A stretch of DNA of 64,000 nt from Mannheimia sp041807705 (GCF_041807705.1 NZ_JBGTYY010000003.1:110578-174577), one strand, 5' to 3'; positions 17,090 through 26,654 are shown, numbered from the stretch's first letter. Made by a program: numbers and translations. Notes: a model not told the origin generated them from the sequence alone.

Positions 17090-17716
17090 TTAGCTGATGA
17101 GATGAGTAATGCCTTCATAAATCAACATTAAGCCAAACAGCATAAAAATCACGCCTGAAATGTTATCAATATAGCGGCTATGCTTTGCGTAAAATTGTCT
17201 GATAGGCTTACGAGAAAAGAGTAGAGCCACCAAGCAGAAATAGGCAAATGTACTGATGACAAATAAAAATAGTAGCTCAAACATTTGCGATGTTTGAGTA
17301 ATATTACCTAAATATGCGGAAATTACGCTGGTGAAATAAACCCCAGCTTTAGCATTAAAGATGTTAATTAATAGACCTTTTTTGATTTCTGTGAATGTAT
17401 GTAGTGGGGTAAGTAATGATTTATCTTCCTTAAAGGTAATATTCTCTTTTACCCTAACCATTTTGGAGCCGATGTAGGTAAGATAGCTTCCCCCAATCAT
17501 CATAATGACATATTGAAACGTATCGCCCATACCTTTACTTAGCAACGTTAATCCGAAAATAGCAAAAGCAGCCCAAAAAATAATACCTATGGAAATACCT
17601 GTTGCAGCAAGAGTGCCACTTTTGATGGAATGACTTGCCGATTGTCTAACTACATAAAAGAAATCAGGCCCGGGGCTGGCGAGCCCTGCTAGATGAATCA
17701 GTAAAATTGTGAGCAT
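17090..17716 (-). CDS. LysE/RhtB-family amino-acid exporter
   Basis: A 208-residue inner-membrane protein with six predicted helices. The family motif LIHLAGLASPGPDFFYVVRQS near the N-terminus and the later LLINIFNAKAGVYF region (family NxxNPKA-type) fit RhtB/LysE exporters of threonine, homoserine or related amino acids. RhtC of E. coli shares the SPGPDFF segment; the substrate is not certain. The ATG at 17716 follows AAGGATCTT; a longer in-frame start would run into pgpA. It sits just after pgpA and may share its transcript. Confidence 0.75.
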   Translation of the reverse strand: MLTILLIHLAGLASPGPDFFYVVRQSASHSIKSGTLAATGISIGIIFWAAFAIFGLTLLSKGMGDTFQYVIMMIGGSYLTYIGSKMVRVKENITFKEDKSLLTPLHTFTEIKKGLLINIFNAKAGVYFTSVISAYLGNITQTSQMFELLFLFVISTFAYFCLVALLFSRKPIRQFYAKHSRYIDNISGVIFMLFGLMLIYEGITHLIS

Positions 17717-17723
17717 AAGATCC

Positions 17724-18197
17724 TTAAATAAAATAATACAAAATATGTAGTGAGAGTAGAGCAAAGATGGCAGCAAGAATATCGTCAAACATAATGCCCA
17801 AACCGCTTTCTAATTTTTTGTCAAAATAGCGGATAGGAAAAGGTTTGAGAATATCAAAAATGCGGAAACTGATAAAAGCGAACACATAACCTAATAAATT
17901 ATATTCAGGCAGATAAGCGAACATTAAAAAGATAGCAACAATTTCGTCCCAGACTATTCTGCCATCATCGTGAACATTGAGATCTTGGCTGGTTTTCGTG
18001 CAAATGTAGCAGCCAGCAATAAAGCCAATTATGCTAAGAATGACAAAGAAAATACCGGATTGGGTAATGTTCCATAGCAAAACAGAAAGGATTACCCCAG
18101 CCAGACTTCCCCAAGTGCCGGGGCCTGGTTTTAATAAACCAGAACCAAAGCCAAAACCGAGAAAGTGGATAGGATTTTTAAGATTAATTGGTTTCAT
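17724..18197 (-). CDS. pgpA: Phosphatidylglycerophosphatase A
   Basis: A 157-residue membrane phosphatase that dephosphorylates phosphatidylglycerol phosphate. The conserved start HFLGFGFGSGLLKPGPGTWGSLAG, the acidic VWDEIVA and the KPFPIRYFDKKLESGLGIMFDD block are typical PgpA. Its stop lies 6 bases before the downstream exporter's own short leader. thiL is 5 bases upstream, as in E. coli (nusB-thiL-pgpA). Confidence 0.93.
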   Translation of the reverse strand: MKPINLKNPIHFLGFGFGSGLLKPGPGTWGSLAGVILSVLLWNITQSGIFFVILSIIGFIAGCYICTKTSQDLNVHDDGRIVWDEIVAIFLMFAYLPEYNLLGYVFAFISFRIFDILKPFPIRYFDKKLESGLGIMFDDILAAIFALLSLHILYYFI

Positions 18198-18202
18198 TGT
18201 TA

Positions 18203-19183
18203 TTATTTTTTGAAATGATCAAAGCCACTTTTAGTGGGCAAAGTTACGACTTCATTATTGCGTAATAAGATTAAACCTTCTTTGGCGGAACGAATTTGCC
18301 CGATGCAAGTATAGTTTACACCAATGTTAGTGAGGGCTTTCTCAAGTTTTTGCTTATTATCGTTATGAACGGTAAAACAAAGCTCGTAATCTTCCCCACC
18401 ACTTAATGCAAAATGTTCAGCCTCTTCTTTTGAATAGCAATTTAGTAGTGGCTCTGAAAGCGGTAAATCATCAAGATTTACAGCAGCACCACAGTGACTA
18501 CGTTTTAAAATATGCCCTAAATCAGAGAGTAAACCGTCTGAAATATCAATTGCTGCATTCGCAATAGAAGCAATAGTTAAGCCAAGCAGTACACGGGGGG
18601 TTGGGCGTAAATGGCGTTGAATAAGATAGCTTTCATCTTTATTCCAACTTATATTATCGGTTTGTTGGTTAAGCAATAATTGCAAACCGGCTGCACTATC
18701 GCCAAGCGTGCCGGAAACGTAGATCCAATCGCCTACTTTTGCATTATGGCGAAATAGCCCTTTATCTTGTGGCACAATACCTTGTGCGGTAAGGGTTAAG
18801 GATAAATGCCCTTTAGTAGTGTCGCCGCCAATAAGATCAACATTATAGTGATCTAAAATATCAAAGAAATGTTCGCTAAATTCAGCTAGCCAATTGTGAT
18901 CGATTTCAGGTAAGGTTAAAGCTAACGAGATCCAAGCAGGCTCTGCTCCCATTGAGGCGAGATCGCTTAAATTAACTGCAACACTTTTATATGCTAAGTC
19001 AGCAGGCGAAATAGAGGGTAGAAAGTGAGTGCCACAAACTAACGTATCTGTGGTAATAGCAAGTTGTTGATTGGGCTTTAGCGAGGTTACCGCACAGTCA
19101 TCACCAATGGCTAATAATACATCTTTCCGAGGAGGACGCTGAGAGGCATTGAAGTAGCGGTCGATAATATCAAATTCACCCAT
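18203..19183 (-). CDS. thiL: Thiamine-monophosphate kinase
   Basis: A 326-residue enzyme phosphorylating thiamine monophosphate to thiamine pyrophosphate. It shows the N-terminal GEFDIIDRYF, the metal- and ATP-binding AIGDDCAV, LSDLASMGA, and DISDGLLSDLGHI; it belongs to the PurM/ThiL fold. It lies between nusB and pgpA. A hairpin in the nusB-thiL spacer may reduce readthrough. Confidence 0.94.
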   Translation of the reverse strand: MGEFDIIDRYFNASQRPPRKDVLLAIGDDCAVTSLKPNQQLAITTDTLVCGTHFLPSISPADLAYKSVAVNLSDLASMGAEPAWISLALTLPEIDHNWLAEFSEHFFDILDHYNVDLIGGDTTKGHLSLTLTAQGIVPQDKGLFRHNAKVGDWIYVSGTLGDSAAGLQLLLNQQTDNISWNKDESYLIQRHLRPTPRVLLGLTIASIANAAIDISDGLLSDLGHILKRSHCGAAVNLDDLPLSEPLLNCYSKEEAEHFALSGGEDYELCFTVHNDNKQKLEKALTNIGVNYTCIGQIRSAKEGLILLRNNEVVTLPTKSGFDHFKK

Positions 19184-19210
19184 AAAATTCCCTTTCCCAT
19201 TACGTTAAAA

Positions 19211-19236
19211 TCCCCAATTTCATACAAAATTGGGGA
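19211..19236 (-). terminator. Hairpin between nusB and thiL
   Basis: On the minus strand TCCCCAATTT, a short loop, AAATTGGGGA and then TTTT follow the nusB stop. The stem is perfect but the T-run is short, so it may attenuate and not fully end the nusB-thiL-pgpA transcript. Confidence 0.6.
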
Positions 19237-19241
19237 AGATT

Positions 19242-19655
19242 TTATTTCTTACCGAGTGCCGGTGCTAGTTTATCTAAAATACCGTTAATGTATTTGTGGC
19301 TGTCGTCAGAGCCAAATACTTTAGCAACTTCAATGCCTTCGTTGATCACAACACGGAAAGGTACATCATCTTGGAATTTTAGCTCATAGCCTGATAGGCG
19401 AAGAATAGAACGCTCGATAGGATCGATATCATCTTCTTTACGATCTAAAAATGGGCGTAATGCTTCATCAATGGCTTCAACATTATCTACAACACCACGG
19501 AATAGTGTGCGGAAATAAGGCATATCCACACCTTTCATATCTTGATCGGCAATAAATGCTAATTCCACTTCTTCAACCGTATTTTTGGAAATATACCAAG
19601 AATAAATGGCTTGAACCGCACACTCTCTTGCACGGCGACGTGGGGAAACTTTCAT
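19242..19655 (-). CDS. nusB: Transcription antitermination protein NusB
   Basis: A 137-residue RNA-binding protein that works with NusE (S10) at boxA sites in rRNA transcription. RRRARECAVQAIYSW at the start, the DPIERSILRLSGYEL core and RVVINEGIEVAKVFGSDDSHKYINGILD are diagnostic. The ATG at 19655 begins MKVSPRRRARE; a longer frame adds 16 unlikely residues. It follows comE by about 90 bases. Confidence 0.95.
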   Translation of the reverse strand: MKVSPRRRARECAVQAIYSWYISKNTVEEVELAFIADQDMKGVDMPYFRTLFRGVVDNVEAIDEALRPFLDRKEDDIDPIERSILRLSGYELKFQDDVPFRVVINEGIEVAKVFGSDDSHKYINGILDKLAPALGKK

Positions 19656-19741
19656 AAAACCTCTAATTCTATAACACAAAAAAATGACGGCTGATTCTAT
19701 CACACTTCCCCTATTTTTGCTTGCGTTTATCTTCGCTATTT

Positions 19742-21043
19742 TTATTTTTTCGTACCCCTTACTTTTTCGTTTGATTGAAGAATGTAAGGCGTAACAAAAA
19801 TAACGAGTTCCCGCTTGCTGATTTTATCTCTCGTTTGGCTAAATAAGCCTTTAATAAACGGAATTGAACCTAAAACCGGCACTTTATCTTCCCCTTTTTG
19901 GGTTAAATGTTGGAAAATGCCACCTAGTACGATAGTTTCTCCATGTTTAGCAAACACTTGTGTGTTGAGTTCTTGTTTATCAATGGTAATTAAGCCACTG
20001 CTGCCTGATTGAGAATTAGGTGAATTTTGAGTAATAATTAAATCCAATAAAATTTGATTTTGAGTAGAAAGATGAGGCACAACCTCCAAGCCTAGCACTG
20101 CTTCTTTAAATTCCACATCGGTTGCTTCCGATTTAGTGTTATACATCACATAAGGAATTTCTGTGCCTTGCTTAATGCTCGCCGGCTTTTTATTAGTGGT
20201 TAAAAGACGAGGGCTGGCAATGATTTCCACGCTGTTTTCTTGCTCTAATGCACTGAGTTCTAAATCTAACACACGGCTATTAATGGAAGCGACTTGTAAA
20301 ACCGCTGAAGCACCATTCGCAACAGGGAAATTCACATTGAGATTATTGGCTACACTACTTAATCCATTGCCTTCAAGCCTCCCACCAAATTTATAGTGAT
20401 CAGCTCCTCTAGAGAACATTCCCCAACGCACACCTAATTCTTGCAAATGTTCGCTACTGATCGTAACAATGCGAGCTTCAATCGCAATTTGTTCGGTGGG
20501 GTGGTCGAGTTGTTTGATTAATCGCTCAATATTTTGCAGTGATTTCGCACTATCTTTAATAATTAAGCTATTACTTCGCTCGTCAAAATGGATATAGCCA
20601 TTTTCAGATAAAAACGTACCACTGCCTTTCGTTAAAGATTCAATTACTTCTGAGGCTTTCGCATAATTGAGCTTTATGGTTTTCGTTATCAGCTTTGGTG
20701 TGGTTACAAGCGGTGGATTTTGTATATTATTTTGCAAATGGTGAATTAAATTTAAGTCCGCCTGTTTTTCTTCTTTTTTGCTGATATAAACAATGTCCGC
20801 TTCTTGGCTAAAAGATAATTTATTTACTTTGCTGATCGTTTTAAATATCTCTTCAATAGACTTATTTTCTAACCTTAACGTAGATTTTGTTTGAATATCA
20901 TCTTCTAAAACGATATTTCTTTCCGCTTCTTCAGATAAATAAGTCAGCAGAAGTGAGGTCGGTGCATTTTTTACTGAAAGAGAAATCGTATCAGCCAATG
21001 CGAATGAGGAGCTAAGTAATACATAAAGCAAAATTCTATACAT
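19742..21043 (-). CDS. comE: Competence secretin ComE (PilQ homologue)
   Basis: A 433-residue outer-membrane secretin through which the competence pilus and incoming DNA pass. It has a signal peptide (MYRILLYVLLSSSFALA), N domains with STLRLENKSIEEIFKTI, and the secretin domain with VEIIASPRLLTTNKKPASI and the late GETIVLGGIF and VPVLGSIPFIKGLF motifs. Last gene of comABCDE. In H. influenzae comF follows; here nusB follows, so comF is not in this operon. An uptake-signal core lies in the coding region (20706-20714). Confidence 0.92.
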   Translation of the reverse strand: MYRILLYVLLSSSFALADTISLSVKNAPTSLLLTYLSEEAERNIVLEDDIQTKSTLRLENKSIEEIFKTISKVNKLSFSQEADIVYISKKEEKQADLNLIHHLQNNIQNPPLVTTPKLITKTIKLNYAKASEVIESLTKGSGTFLSENGYIHFDERSNSLIIKDSAKSLQNIERLIKQLDHPTEQIAIEARIVTISSEHLQELGVRWGMFSRGADHYKFGGRLEGNGLSSVANNLNVNFPVANGASAVLQVASINSRVLDLELSALEQENSVEIIASPRLLTTNKKPASIKQGTEIPYVMYNTKSEATDVEFKEAVLGLEVVPHLSTQNQILLDLIITQNSPNSQSGSSGLITIDKQELNTQVFAKHGETIVLGGIFQHLTQKGEDKVPVLGSIPFIKGLFSQTRDKISKRELVIFVTPYILQSNEKVRGTKK

Positions 21044-21051
21044 ATTAACCT

Positions 21052-21465
21052 CTATAGTTTTATCGTGATTTCATACGGAAAGTTACAATCTTTCGTAAGT
21101 TTCCAATTAATATAAGTCAGTGATTTCAAAGTAATGTTTTTTATCTCAATATCTTGATTTTTAATTATCTGGTTTTCTTTAAAGTCAAATAGTTGTTCTT
21201 TTTCATCAATGAACAAGGCGGTAGAATGTTGATTAATTTTAACTAAGCCAATCAGTTTTAACTTCTTAAATTCCGTTGGTAAATTAAGTGAATTCAGACT
21301 TTCAGACGTTTTACAAGCGGTTAAATTTTTCGAAATATTTGCAATTTCAGGCAGAGCTTCAACACTATTCTGTTCATTGCTTACTGTAAGTTGCTCGCCA
21401 AAAAAGGGGTCAGTAGCCAGAGCATTAATGCTAATGAATAAAAAGAAGAAAAAATAGTTACGCAT
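21052..21465 (-). CDS. comD: Competence protein ComD (PilP-like)
   Basis: A 137-residue exported protein with a short signal sequence (MRNYFFFFLFISINALA). Its place between comC and comE and its size match ComD of Haemophilus, the pilotin-like or PilP-like partner of the secretin. LKLIGLVKINQHSTALF resembles the PilP beta domain. Sequence conservation is weak; assignment relies on synteny. An uptake-signal core is in the frame at about 21322. Confidence 0.8.
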   Translation of the reverse strand: MRNYFFFFLFISINALATDPFFGEQLTVSNEQNSVEALPEIANISKNLTACKTSESLNSLNLPTEFKKLKLIGLVKINQHSTALFIDEKEQLFDFKENQIIKNQDIEIKNITLKSLTYINWKLTKDCNFPYEITIKL

Positions 21466-21466
21466 A

Positions 21467-22000
21467 TTATTCCTTATTTGTTAAAACGACTAATGTGGTT
21501 GTTAGTTCTACTTTTCTATCTTCAGTAGATTTAGTTAAAGTAAGAAAGTGATATTTTAAATAGTCAATTTGGTTAAGATCATTAATAAAGTTAAACAATG
21601 AATGGCTATTAGCGGTTATTTTTAGTTCAATGCTTTTACCCTGTTCTAAATTCCAGCTTAGATTATCAATATTAAGGTGATGCTTTTGAGCTATTTTTTG
21701 TATTGCAGTATTAACACTGGTTAAATTATTTTCTGAGCTCTGAGATTTAGCCTTATCAAATAAGCTGTGATATACGTTTTTCTGAACAGCAAGATGTGTA
21801 TTTTGATTTTCTATACTCTCTAACAGACGATTAATGTCTAAATGAGTGTTGCCAATATAAAGTACAGGTAAAATAATTAGGATAAAAAACAGCGAGAACT
21901 GTATGGTTTTTTGTTTGAATTTAATAATATTTACCGCTTTAAATATATGATTTCTTGGGTTTAGATATAAATTTTCTAGTTTGTTTTGAATAAAAATCAT
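21467..22000 (-). CDS. comC: Competence protein ComC (PilO-like)
   Basis: A 177-residue bitopic inner-membrane protein with one transmembrane segment at residues 34-50 (IQFSLFFILIILPVLYI) and a periplasmic domain with coiled-coil and ferredoxin-like character. Position and size fit ComC, the PilO equivalent of the competence pilus assembly complex. It begins one base after comB ends. Assigned mainly by operon position. Confidence 0.8.
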   Translation of the reverse strand: MIFIQNKLENLYLNPRNHIFKAVNIIKFKQKTIQFSLFFILIILPVLYIGNTHLDINRLLESIENQNTHLAVQKNVYHSLFDKAKSQSSENNLTSVNTAIQKIAQKHHLNIDNLSWNLEQGKSIELKITANSHSLFNFINDLNQIDYLKYHFLTLTKSTEDRKVELTTTLVVLTNKE

Positions 22001-22001
22001 C

Positions 22002-22523
22002 TTAGCTTCCTTTATGCTTTATTGTGAATGTGAAAGAGATTTCATTTTTATGATTAACATTTACTTGTTCTGTTTTTGTTTCAATAAACTCTTGTTGATA
22101 TAAATACTGCTCTAATTTCTTGAAATCGTCTTCGAGACTTAATGTGCCACTTATTCTTAAATAAAGATCTTTCTCTTGGTATAACTGTATTACATCTATT
22201 CCGCCATTTTTTAAGGGGGTATGCTGTATCATTTTAAATAGTTGTGCGATTTTCTTATTTTCTACAAAAGGTAAGGTAATAGTATTTCCATTTTGCAGAA
22301 GTGAAATTTTGTTTCCAAAATCAAATGTATCTGTTTGTAGTTTTTCTAATTGTTGTGTAAGAGCTTCAAGTTCACTCTGTTTATTATCGATATAAAAGAG
22401 TAAAGATATTCCAAAAAAACACATTAACAAAAATGTATAAGCGATATTTTTAATGCTGCTATAGCGAGTAAATATCCATTTAATTTTTCTATTTCCACTT
22501 AAATCAATGCCTTGCCATTCCAT
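22002..22523 (-). CDS. comB: Competence protein ComB (PilN-like)
   Basis: A 173-residue bitopic membrane protein. After MEWQGIDLSGNRK, one hydrophobic segment (AYTFLLMCFFGISLLFYI) is followed by a coiled coil (LEALTQQLEKLQ) and a C-terminal domain. It fits ComB, the PilN equivalent. The ATG at 22523, with TGGAGC upstream, is preferred over one 24 bases earlier. Either way it overlaps the end of comA, implying coupled translation. Confidence 0.82.
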   Translation of the reverse strand: MEWQGIDLSGNRKIKWIFTRYSSIKNIAYTFLLMCFFGISLLFYIDNKQSELEALTQQLEKLQTDTFDFGNKISLLQNGNTITLPFVENKKIAQLFKMIQHTPLKNGGIDVIQLYQEKDLYLRISGTLSLEDDFKKLEQYLYQQEFIETKTEQVNVNHKNEISFTFTIKHKGS

Positions 22524-23197
22524 AAACTTGCTCCAAGTGCGAGACAATAAAGTTGCTTTGCGTTATCAGATGGTATATCTATATTAGTAATAGGAATATC
22601 AGATAAAGAAATGCAATCCTTAGGTTCAACTTGAGGAAATATCAATTCATTTTCGGTAAACTGAATGATTTTTTGCTTAAAATAAAAGCAAGGGGAATTG
22701 TTATCAAGTTGAGGATTTAAATAAAAAATAGCTCGAATATAACAATGCAATTCGCAATCTAATATGCTATTAAATTGAGCTAGACTTTCCGCATAACGTC
22801 TATTTAATGCGTAAATTATTATTTTATCGAGATTGTTATTGCTACTCGGCAATCGCTGATAATCAAAATTGATACATTCAATAGCAAGTGGTTGCTCATT
22901 TTTTAAAATTTGAATAATTTGCCTATGTAATTGAATGTCATCCAGTTTTTTAGAGATAAAAACCGTTTTCCGCCAGATGTATTGGTAAGGAATAGGACAA
23001 ACAAGGGCAAAATGTTTATTTTCTGTCTCTTTTTCAATGATTTGCTGAATAGCTGTCTCTCCCTCACTCTTTTTATGCCAAAAAGTATGGAATTTTTGAG
23101 CCTCATTTTTGACTAAACAGTAATATTGTTCATCTTCACTTAAGCCTAAAATGATAGGCTTTAAAGGTTCTTTGTTTGATAGCTTAAGTAATTTCAT
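22499..23197 (-). CDS. comA: Competence protein ComA (PilM-like)
   Basis: A 232-residue cytoplasmic protein, first of the competence operon and probably the actin-like PilM equivalent that recruits the membrane components ComB and ComC. Conservation is low, and the assignment rests on the comABCDE order and the divergent ponA, as in Haemophilus. Its 3' end overlaps comB by 25 bases. A possible CRP-S/Sxy-dependent site lies just upstream. Confidence 0.82.
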   Translation of the reverse strand: MKLLKLSNKEPLKPIILGLSEDEQYYCLVKNEAQKFHTFWHKKSEGETAIQQIIEKETENKHFALVCPIPYQYIWRKTVFISKKLDDIQLHRQIIQILKNEQPLAIECINFDYQRLPSSNNNLDKIIIYALNRRYAESLAQFNSILDCELHCYIRAIFYLNPQLDNNSPCFYFKQKIIQFTENELIFPQVEPKDCISLSDIPITNIDIPSDNAKQLYCLALGASLWNGKALI

Positions 23198-23209
23198 ATC
23201 GGGTCAATA

Positions 23210-23225
23210 AGTAAAATTTGTCGCA
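23210..23225 (-). promoter_or_regulatory. Possible CRP-S competence site upstream of comA
   Basis: On the minus strand the half-site TTGCGA, carrying the C that distinguishes CRP-S from ordinary CRP sites, is followed by six bases and TTACT, a partial second half. Its place before comA fits Sxy-dependent competence induction known in the Pasteurellaceae. The site is very close to the start codon and the second half is poor, so this is tentative. Confidence 0.35.
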
Positions 23226-23321
23226 ATTTAGTTAGGCTAAATCAGCATTTTGGCTTATACTTAGCAACCTAATATTCGCTTTAAATTTATATTTCGTCAT
23301 TAACCAAAAGAGATTTTTTCG

Positions 23322-25874
23322 ATGCGGATCGCAAAAATAATATTTAGTGCTTTACTTTCACTTGTAATTTTGGGTGGAGTAATTGGTGGTTTACTTTATA
23401 TGCATATCAAGTCTGACTTGCCTGATGTCGCAACACTTAAAAATGTTGAACTACAACAGCCAATGCAGATTTTTACCTTAGATGGAAAACTCATTGGGGA
23501 GGTAGGTGAGGAACGACGTATCCCCGTTAAACTTGAAGATGTTCCTCCAATGCTGATAAAAGCAATTTTGGCAACGGAAGATGCTCGCTTTTATGAGCAT
23601 AAAGGGATTGACCCTAAAGGGATTATGCGTGCACTGTGGCGTACCAGCCAAGGTGATACACAAGGGGCAAGTACTATTACGCAGCAGTTAGCGAAAAATT
23701 TCTTCCTTACTCCTGAAAAAACCTTTGAGCGTAAAGCGAAAGAAGCCATTCTTGCGTTAGAAATTGAACAAGTTCTAACAAAAAATGAAATTTTAGAGCT
23801 GTACTTAAATAAAATTTATTTGGGATACCGCTCACACGGTGTAGTGGCAGCGGCTAAAACCTATTTCAATAAGGCATTGAAAGATTTAACCCTTTCGGAA
23901 ATTGCGATCATTGCAGGGCTTCCAAAAGCTCCCTCAACAATGAACCCTCTTTATTCGGTAAAACGAGCAGAAGATCGCCGTAATGTGGTGCTAGGGCGTA
24001 TGCTTGAAACCAAAGATATTACCCAAGAAGAGTATGAAAAAGCGAAAGCAGAGCCTGTGGTGGCTAATTATTATGGTGCTGCTTTAGAGTTCCGTGCGGA
24101 TTATGTAACGGAAATGGTTCGTCAAGAAATCGTTAAGCGCTATGGTGAAAATATTGCCTATAACAAGGGTTTGAAAGTTTATGCCACCGTGCTTTCACAC
24201 GATCAGAAAGCCGCACAAGATGCTCTGCGGGAGAATTTAATTGATTATGATCGCAGACGTGGTTGGCGAGGCGCTGAGCAATTATGGACAGGAAATGCAG
24301 CTTGGGACGATGAGAAAATTATCGATCATTTAAGTAAATTGCCGAAATCTGATCCTTTCACTCCTGCGGTTGTAATGCAAGCAGATAAATCGAAATATAC
24401 GCTTTTATTGGCAAATGGCGATTCCGCAACGTTAAAGCGTGCTAATACTAATTTTGCTTCTAAAGGCTTAAAAGTGGGTGAACAGATTTGGGTTAGACAA
24501 AATAAAGCTAAAGAATGGGCTTTAGGGCAAATTCCTCAAGTGAATTCTGCTTTAGTATCAATTAATAGTGAGAATGGGGCGATTGAAGCGATTGTTGGTG
24601 GATTTAGTTTTGAACAGAGTCGTTTTAACCGTGCAACACAATCTTTAGTGCAAGTAGGGTCAGCAATTAAGCCATTTATTTATGCAGCTGCAATGAATAA
24701 AGGTTTGAGCCTCTCAACGACCATCAGTGACGCTCAAATTGTGATTAAAAAGTCCGGACAAAAAGAGTGGAGACCGAAAAATGCTGATGGGGTTTATGGT
24801 GGCCCAACGCGAGCAAGAGTTGCTTTAGGTAAATCTCGAAATATGGTAGCAATCCGTGTATTACAAATGGCAGGTATTGACTACACAGCCGATTATTTAC
24901 AGCGTTTTGGCTTTAACCGTAATCAGTATGTGGCAACAGAAGCCTTAGCTTTAGGTGCGGCTTCTTTTACACCATTAGAAATGGCTCGTGCTTATGCAGT
25001 GTTTAATAATGGAGGTTACTTAATTGAACCTTATATTATTGATCGCATCATTGATGCTCATGGTTACGAACTCTATCAAGCAAATCCTGTAGTAGCTTGT
25101 TCGGTATGTGATAACCCTGTTATCTATCCTGAGCCGAAATATTTTGACTCAGTAAAAATTCACGATGAAAGTCAGGTTGTGCCAGCTCTGCTTACTCAGA
25201 ATAATTCTGAGGAAGATGCAGTAGAGGATATTGCAGAATCTGAGCCAGAATTACAAGCAGGAAATAGCGAGAAAAACGCCCCTAGCCTGATGGCAGAATC
25301 TTCTCATCATATTAAGGGATTACGTTATGCTCCTCACGTGATTAGTAATGAATTAGCATTTTTAATGCGTAGTGCATTAGCAACAGCGGTAACTGGTGAA
25401 CCTGAATATGGTTGGAGAGGCACGAGTTATAGAATGCTCAATACTATTAAACGTGATGATATAGGTGGTAAAACGGGTACAACCAATAAATCTAAAGCAA
25501 CTTGGTATGCAGGTTTTGGTGCAGATATTGCAACGGTTGTTTATGTTGCTTTTGATGATAATAAAAAAGAGCTAGGTAAAGGTGCAACGGGCTCAAGTAC
25601 TGCCTTACCTGCTTGGATAAATTATATGAAAGTTGCCTTAGCAGATAAGAAAGTTGAAAAACAGGTTGTACCTAAAAATATCGTTGAAGTAAAAATTGAT
25701 CCAAATAGTGGCTTCTTGGGTGATGGACGTAAAGAATTCTTCATCAAAGGTACAGAACCAACAAAACGCTATGTGGTTGAAAGAGGTTATACTGAAAAGC
25801 CTCCAGCACAATCTGCTCCAGCTCGATTAGGGCTTCCATCGCCTGGTATGTTACAAAGTGGTGAGTTATTCTAA
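23322..25874 (+). CDS. ponA: Penicillin-binding protein 1A
   Basis: An 850-residue bifunctional peptidoglycan synthase with an N-terminal signal anchor. The glycosyltransferase domain has the catalytic EDARFYEHKG and GASTITQQLAKN; the transpeptidase domain has the serine motif SAIKP, the SRN motif (KSRNMVAIR) and GGKTGTTNKSK. It is divergent from comA with 124 bases between, the arrangement known from Haemophilus. Full length; no lesion seen. Confidence 0.96.
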   Translation: MRIAKIIFSALLSLVILGGVIGGLLYMHIKSDLPDVATLKNVELQQPMQIFTLDGKLIGEVGEERRIPVKLEDVPPMLIKAILATEDARFYEHKGIDPKGIMRALWRTSQGDTQGASTITQQLAKNFFLTPEKTFERKAKEAILALEIEQVLTKNEILELYLNKIYLGYRSHGVVAAAKTYFNKALKDLTLSEIAIIAGLPKAPSTMNPLYSVKRAEDRRNVVLGRMLETKDITQEEYEKAKAEPVVANYYGAALEFRADYVTEMVRQEIVKRYGENIAYNKGLKVYATVLSHDQKAAQDALRENLIDYDRRRGWRGAEQLWTGNAAWDDEKIIDHLSKLPKSDPFTPAVVMQADKSKYTLLLANGDSATLKRANTNFASKGLKVGEQIWVRQNKAKEWALGQIPQVNSALVSINSENGAIEAIVGGFSFEQSRFNRATQSLVQVGSAIKPFIYAAAMNKGLSLSTTISDAQIVIKKSGQKEWRPKNADGVYGGPTRARVALGKSRNMVAIRVLQMAGIDYTADYLQRFGFNRNQYVATEALALGAASFTPLEMARAYAVFNNGGYLIEPYIIDRIIDAHGYELYQANPVVACSVCDNPVIYPEPKYFDSVKIHDESQVVPALLTQNNSEEDAVEDIAESEPELQAGNSEKNAPSLMAESSHHIKGLRYAPHVISNELAFLMRSALATAVTGEPEYGWRGTSYRMLNTIKRDDIGGKTGTTNKSKATWYAGFGADIATVVYVAFDDNKKELGKGATGSSTALPAWINYMKVALADKKVEKQVVPKNIVEVKIDPNSGFLGDGRKEFFIKGTEPTKRYVVERGYTEKPPAQSAPARLGLPSPGMLQSGELF

Positions 25875-26020
25875 AAATTGCGAGGAATATGCTCTTAAAA
25901 GTTGAAAAATGGGGGTGTTTTTTGCGATAATAACGACCAATTTTATTTTGGGCGATTTGTGAGTTATTTATATACTTTTAGTCAATAAACGGATTTTATT
26001 GCAATTTTTATAAGAAATCA

Positions 26021-26050
26021 GACCGCTTGTATAACAAGCGGTCATTTTTT
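26021..26050 (+). terminator. Uptake-signal hairpin after ponA
   Basis: GACCGCTTGT (26021-26030) and ACAAGCGGTC (26034-26043) face each other across a three-base loop and are followed by six T. This pair of uptake signals is a clear intrinsic terminator, about 150 bases beyond ponA and upstream of aroK. The rest of the 230-base ponA-aroK gap is AT-rich with no gene I can support. Confidence 0.85.
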
Positions 26051-26104
26051 CTTTTAATTTCACAAATCAGATGTTTACAAATTTTAATAATAGAAGAACA
26101 AATA

Positions 26105-26629
26105 ATGGCTGAAAAACGTAATATCTTTTTAATTGGACCGATGGGAGCTGGAAAAAGCACTATTGGTCGCCAACTTGCTCAAACATTAGGTATGGAATTT
26201 TTAGATTCTGACAGCGTGATTGAAGAAAGAGCAGGTGCGGATATTGATTGGATCTTTGATGTTGAAGGTGAAGCTGGTTTCCGTAAGCGAGAAGAGCGTA
26301 TTATTAACGAATTAACGCAAAATCACGGTATTGTGCTTTCAACGGGAGGCGGTTCTATTTTATCAAAAGATAACCGTAATGTATTATCAGCTCGTGGTAT
26401 TGTAATTTACTTAGAAACAACCGTTGATAAGCAATTTGAGCGTACTCAGCGTGATAAAAAACGCCCTTTATTGCAAACCGAAGATCCTCGTAAAACATTG
26501 GAAGAACTTGCAAAAATTCGTAATCCGCTTTATGAAGAAATTGCAGATATTACTATCCACACGGATGAACAAAGTGCAAAAGTAGTGGCAAATCAAATCA
26601 TCGATATGATGGATAATTTAGTCGCATAA
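26105..26629 (+). CDS. aroK: Shikimate kinase I
   Basis: A 174-residue P-loop kinase phosphorylating shikimate at the 3-hydroxyl. It shows the P-loop GPMGAGKST, the shikimate-binding DSDSVIEERAG, the STGGGS segment and the lid RDKKRPLL. The ATG at 26105 is preceded by AGAAGAACAA; an in-frame start at 26027 would include the terminator hairpin and is rejected. It is followed by aroB after 25 bases. Confidence 0.95.
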   Translation: MAEKRNIFLIGPMGAGKSTIGRQLAQTLGMEFLDSDSVIEERAGADIDWIFDVEGEAGFRKREERIINELTQNHGIVLSTGGGSILSKDNRNVLSARGIVIYLETTVDKQFERTQRDKKRPLLQTEDPRKTLEELAKIRNPLYEEIADITIHTDEQSAKVVANQIIDMMDNLVA

Positions 26630-26654
26630 AAACTAATTTAACAAGGAGCGAGAG

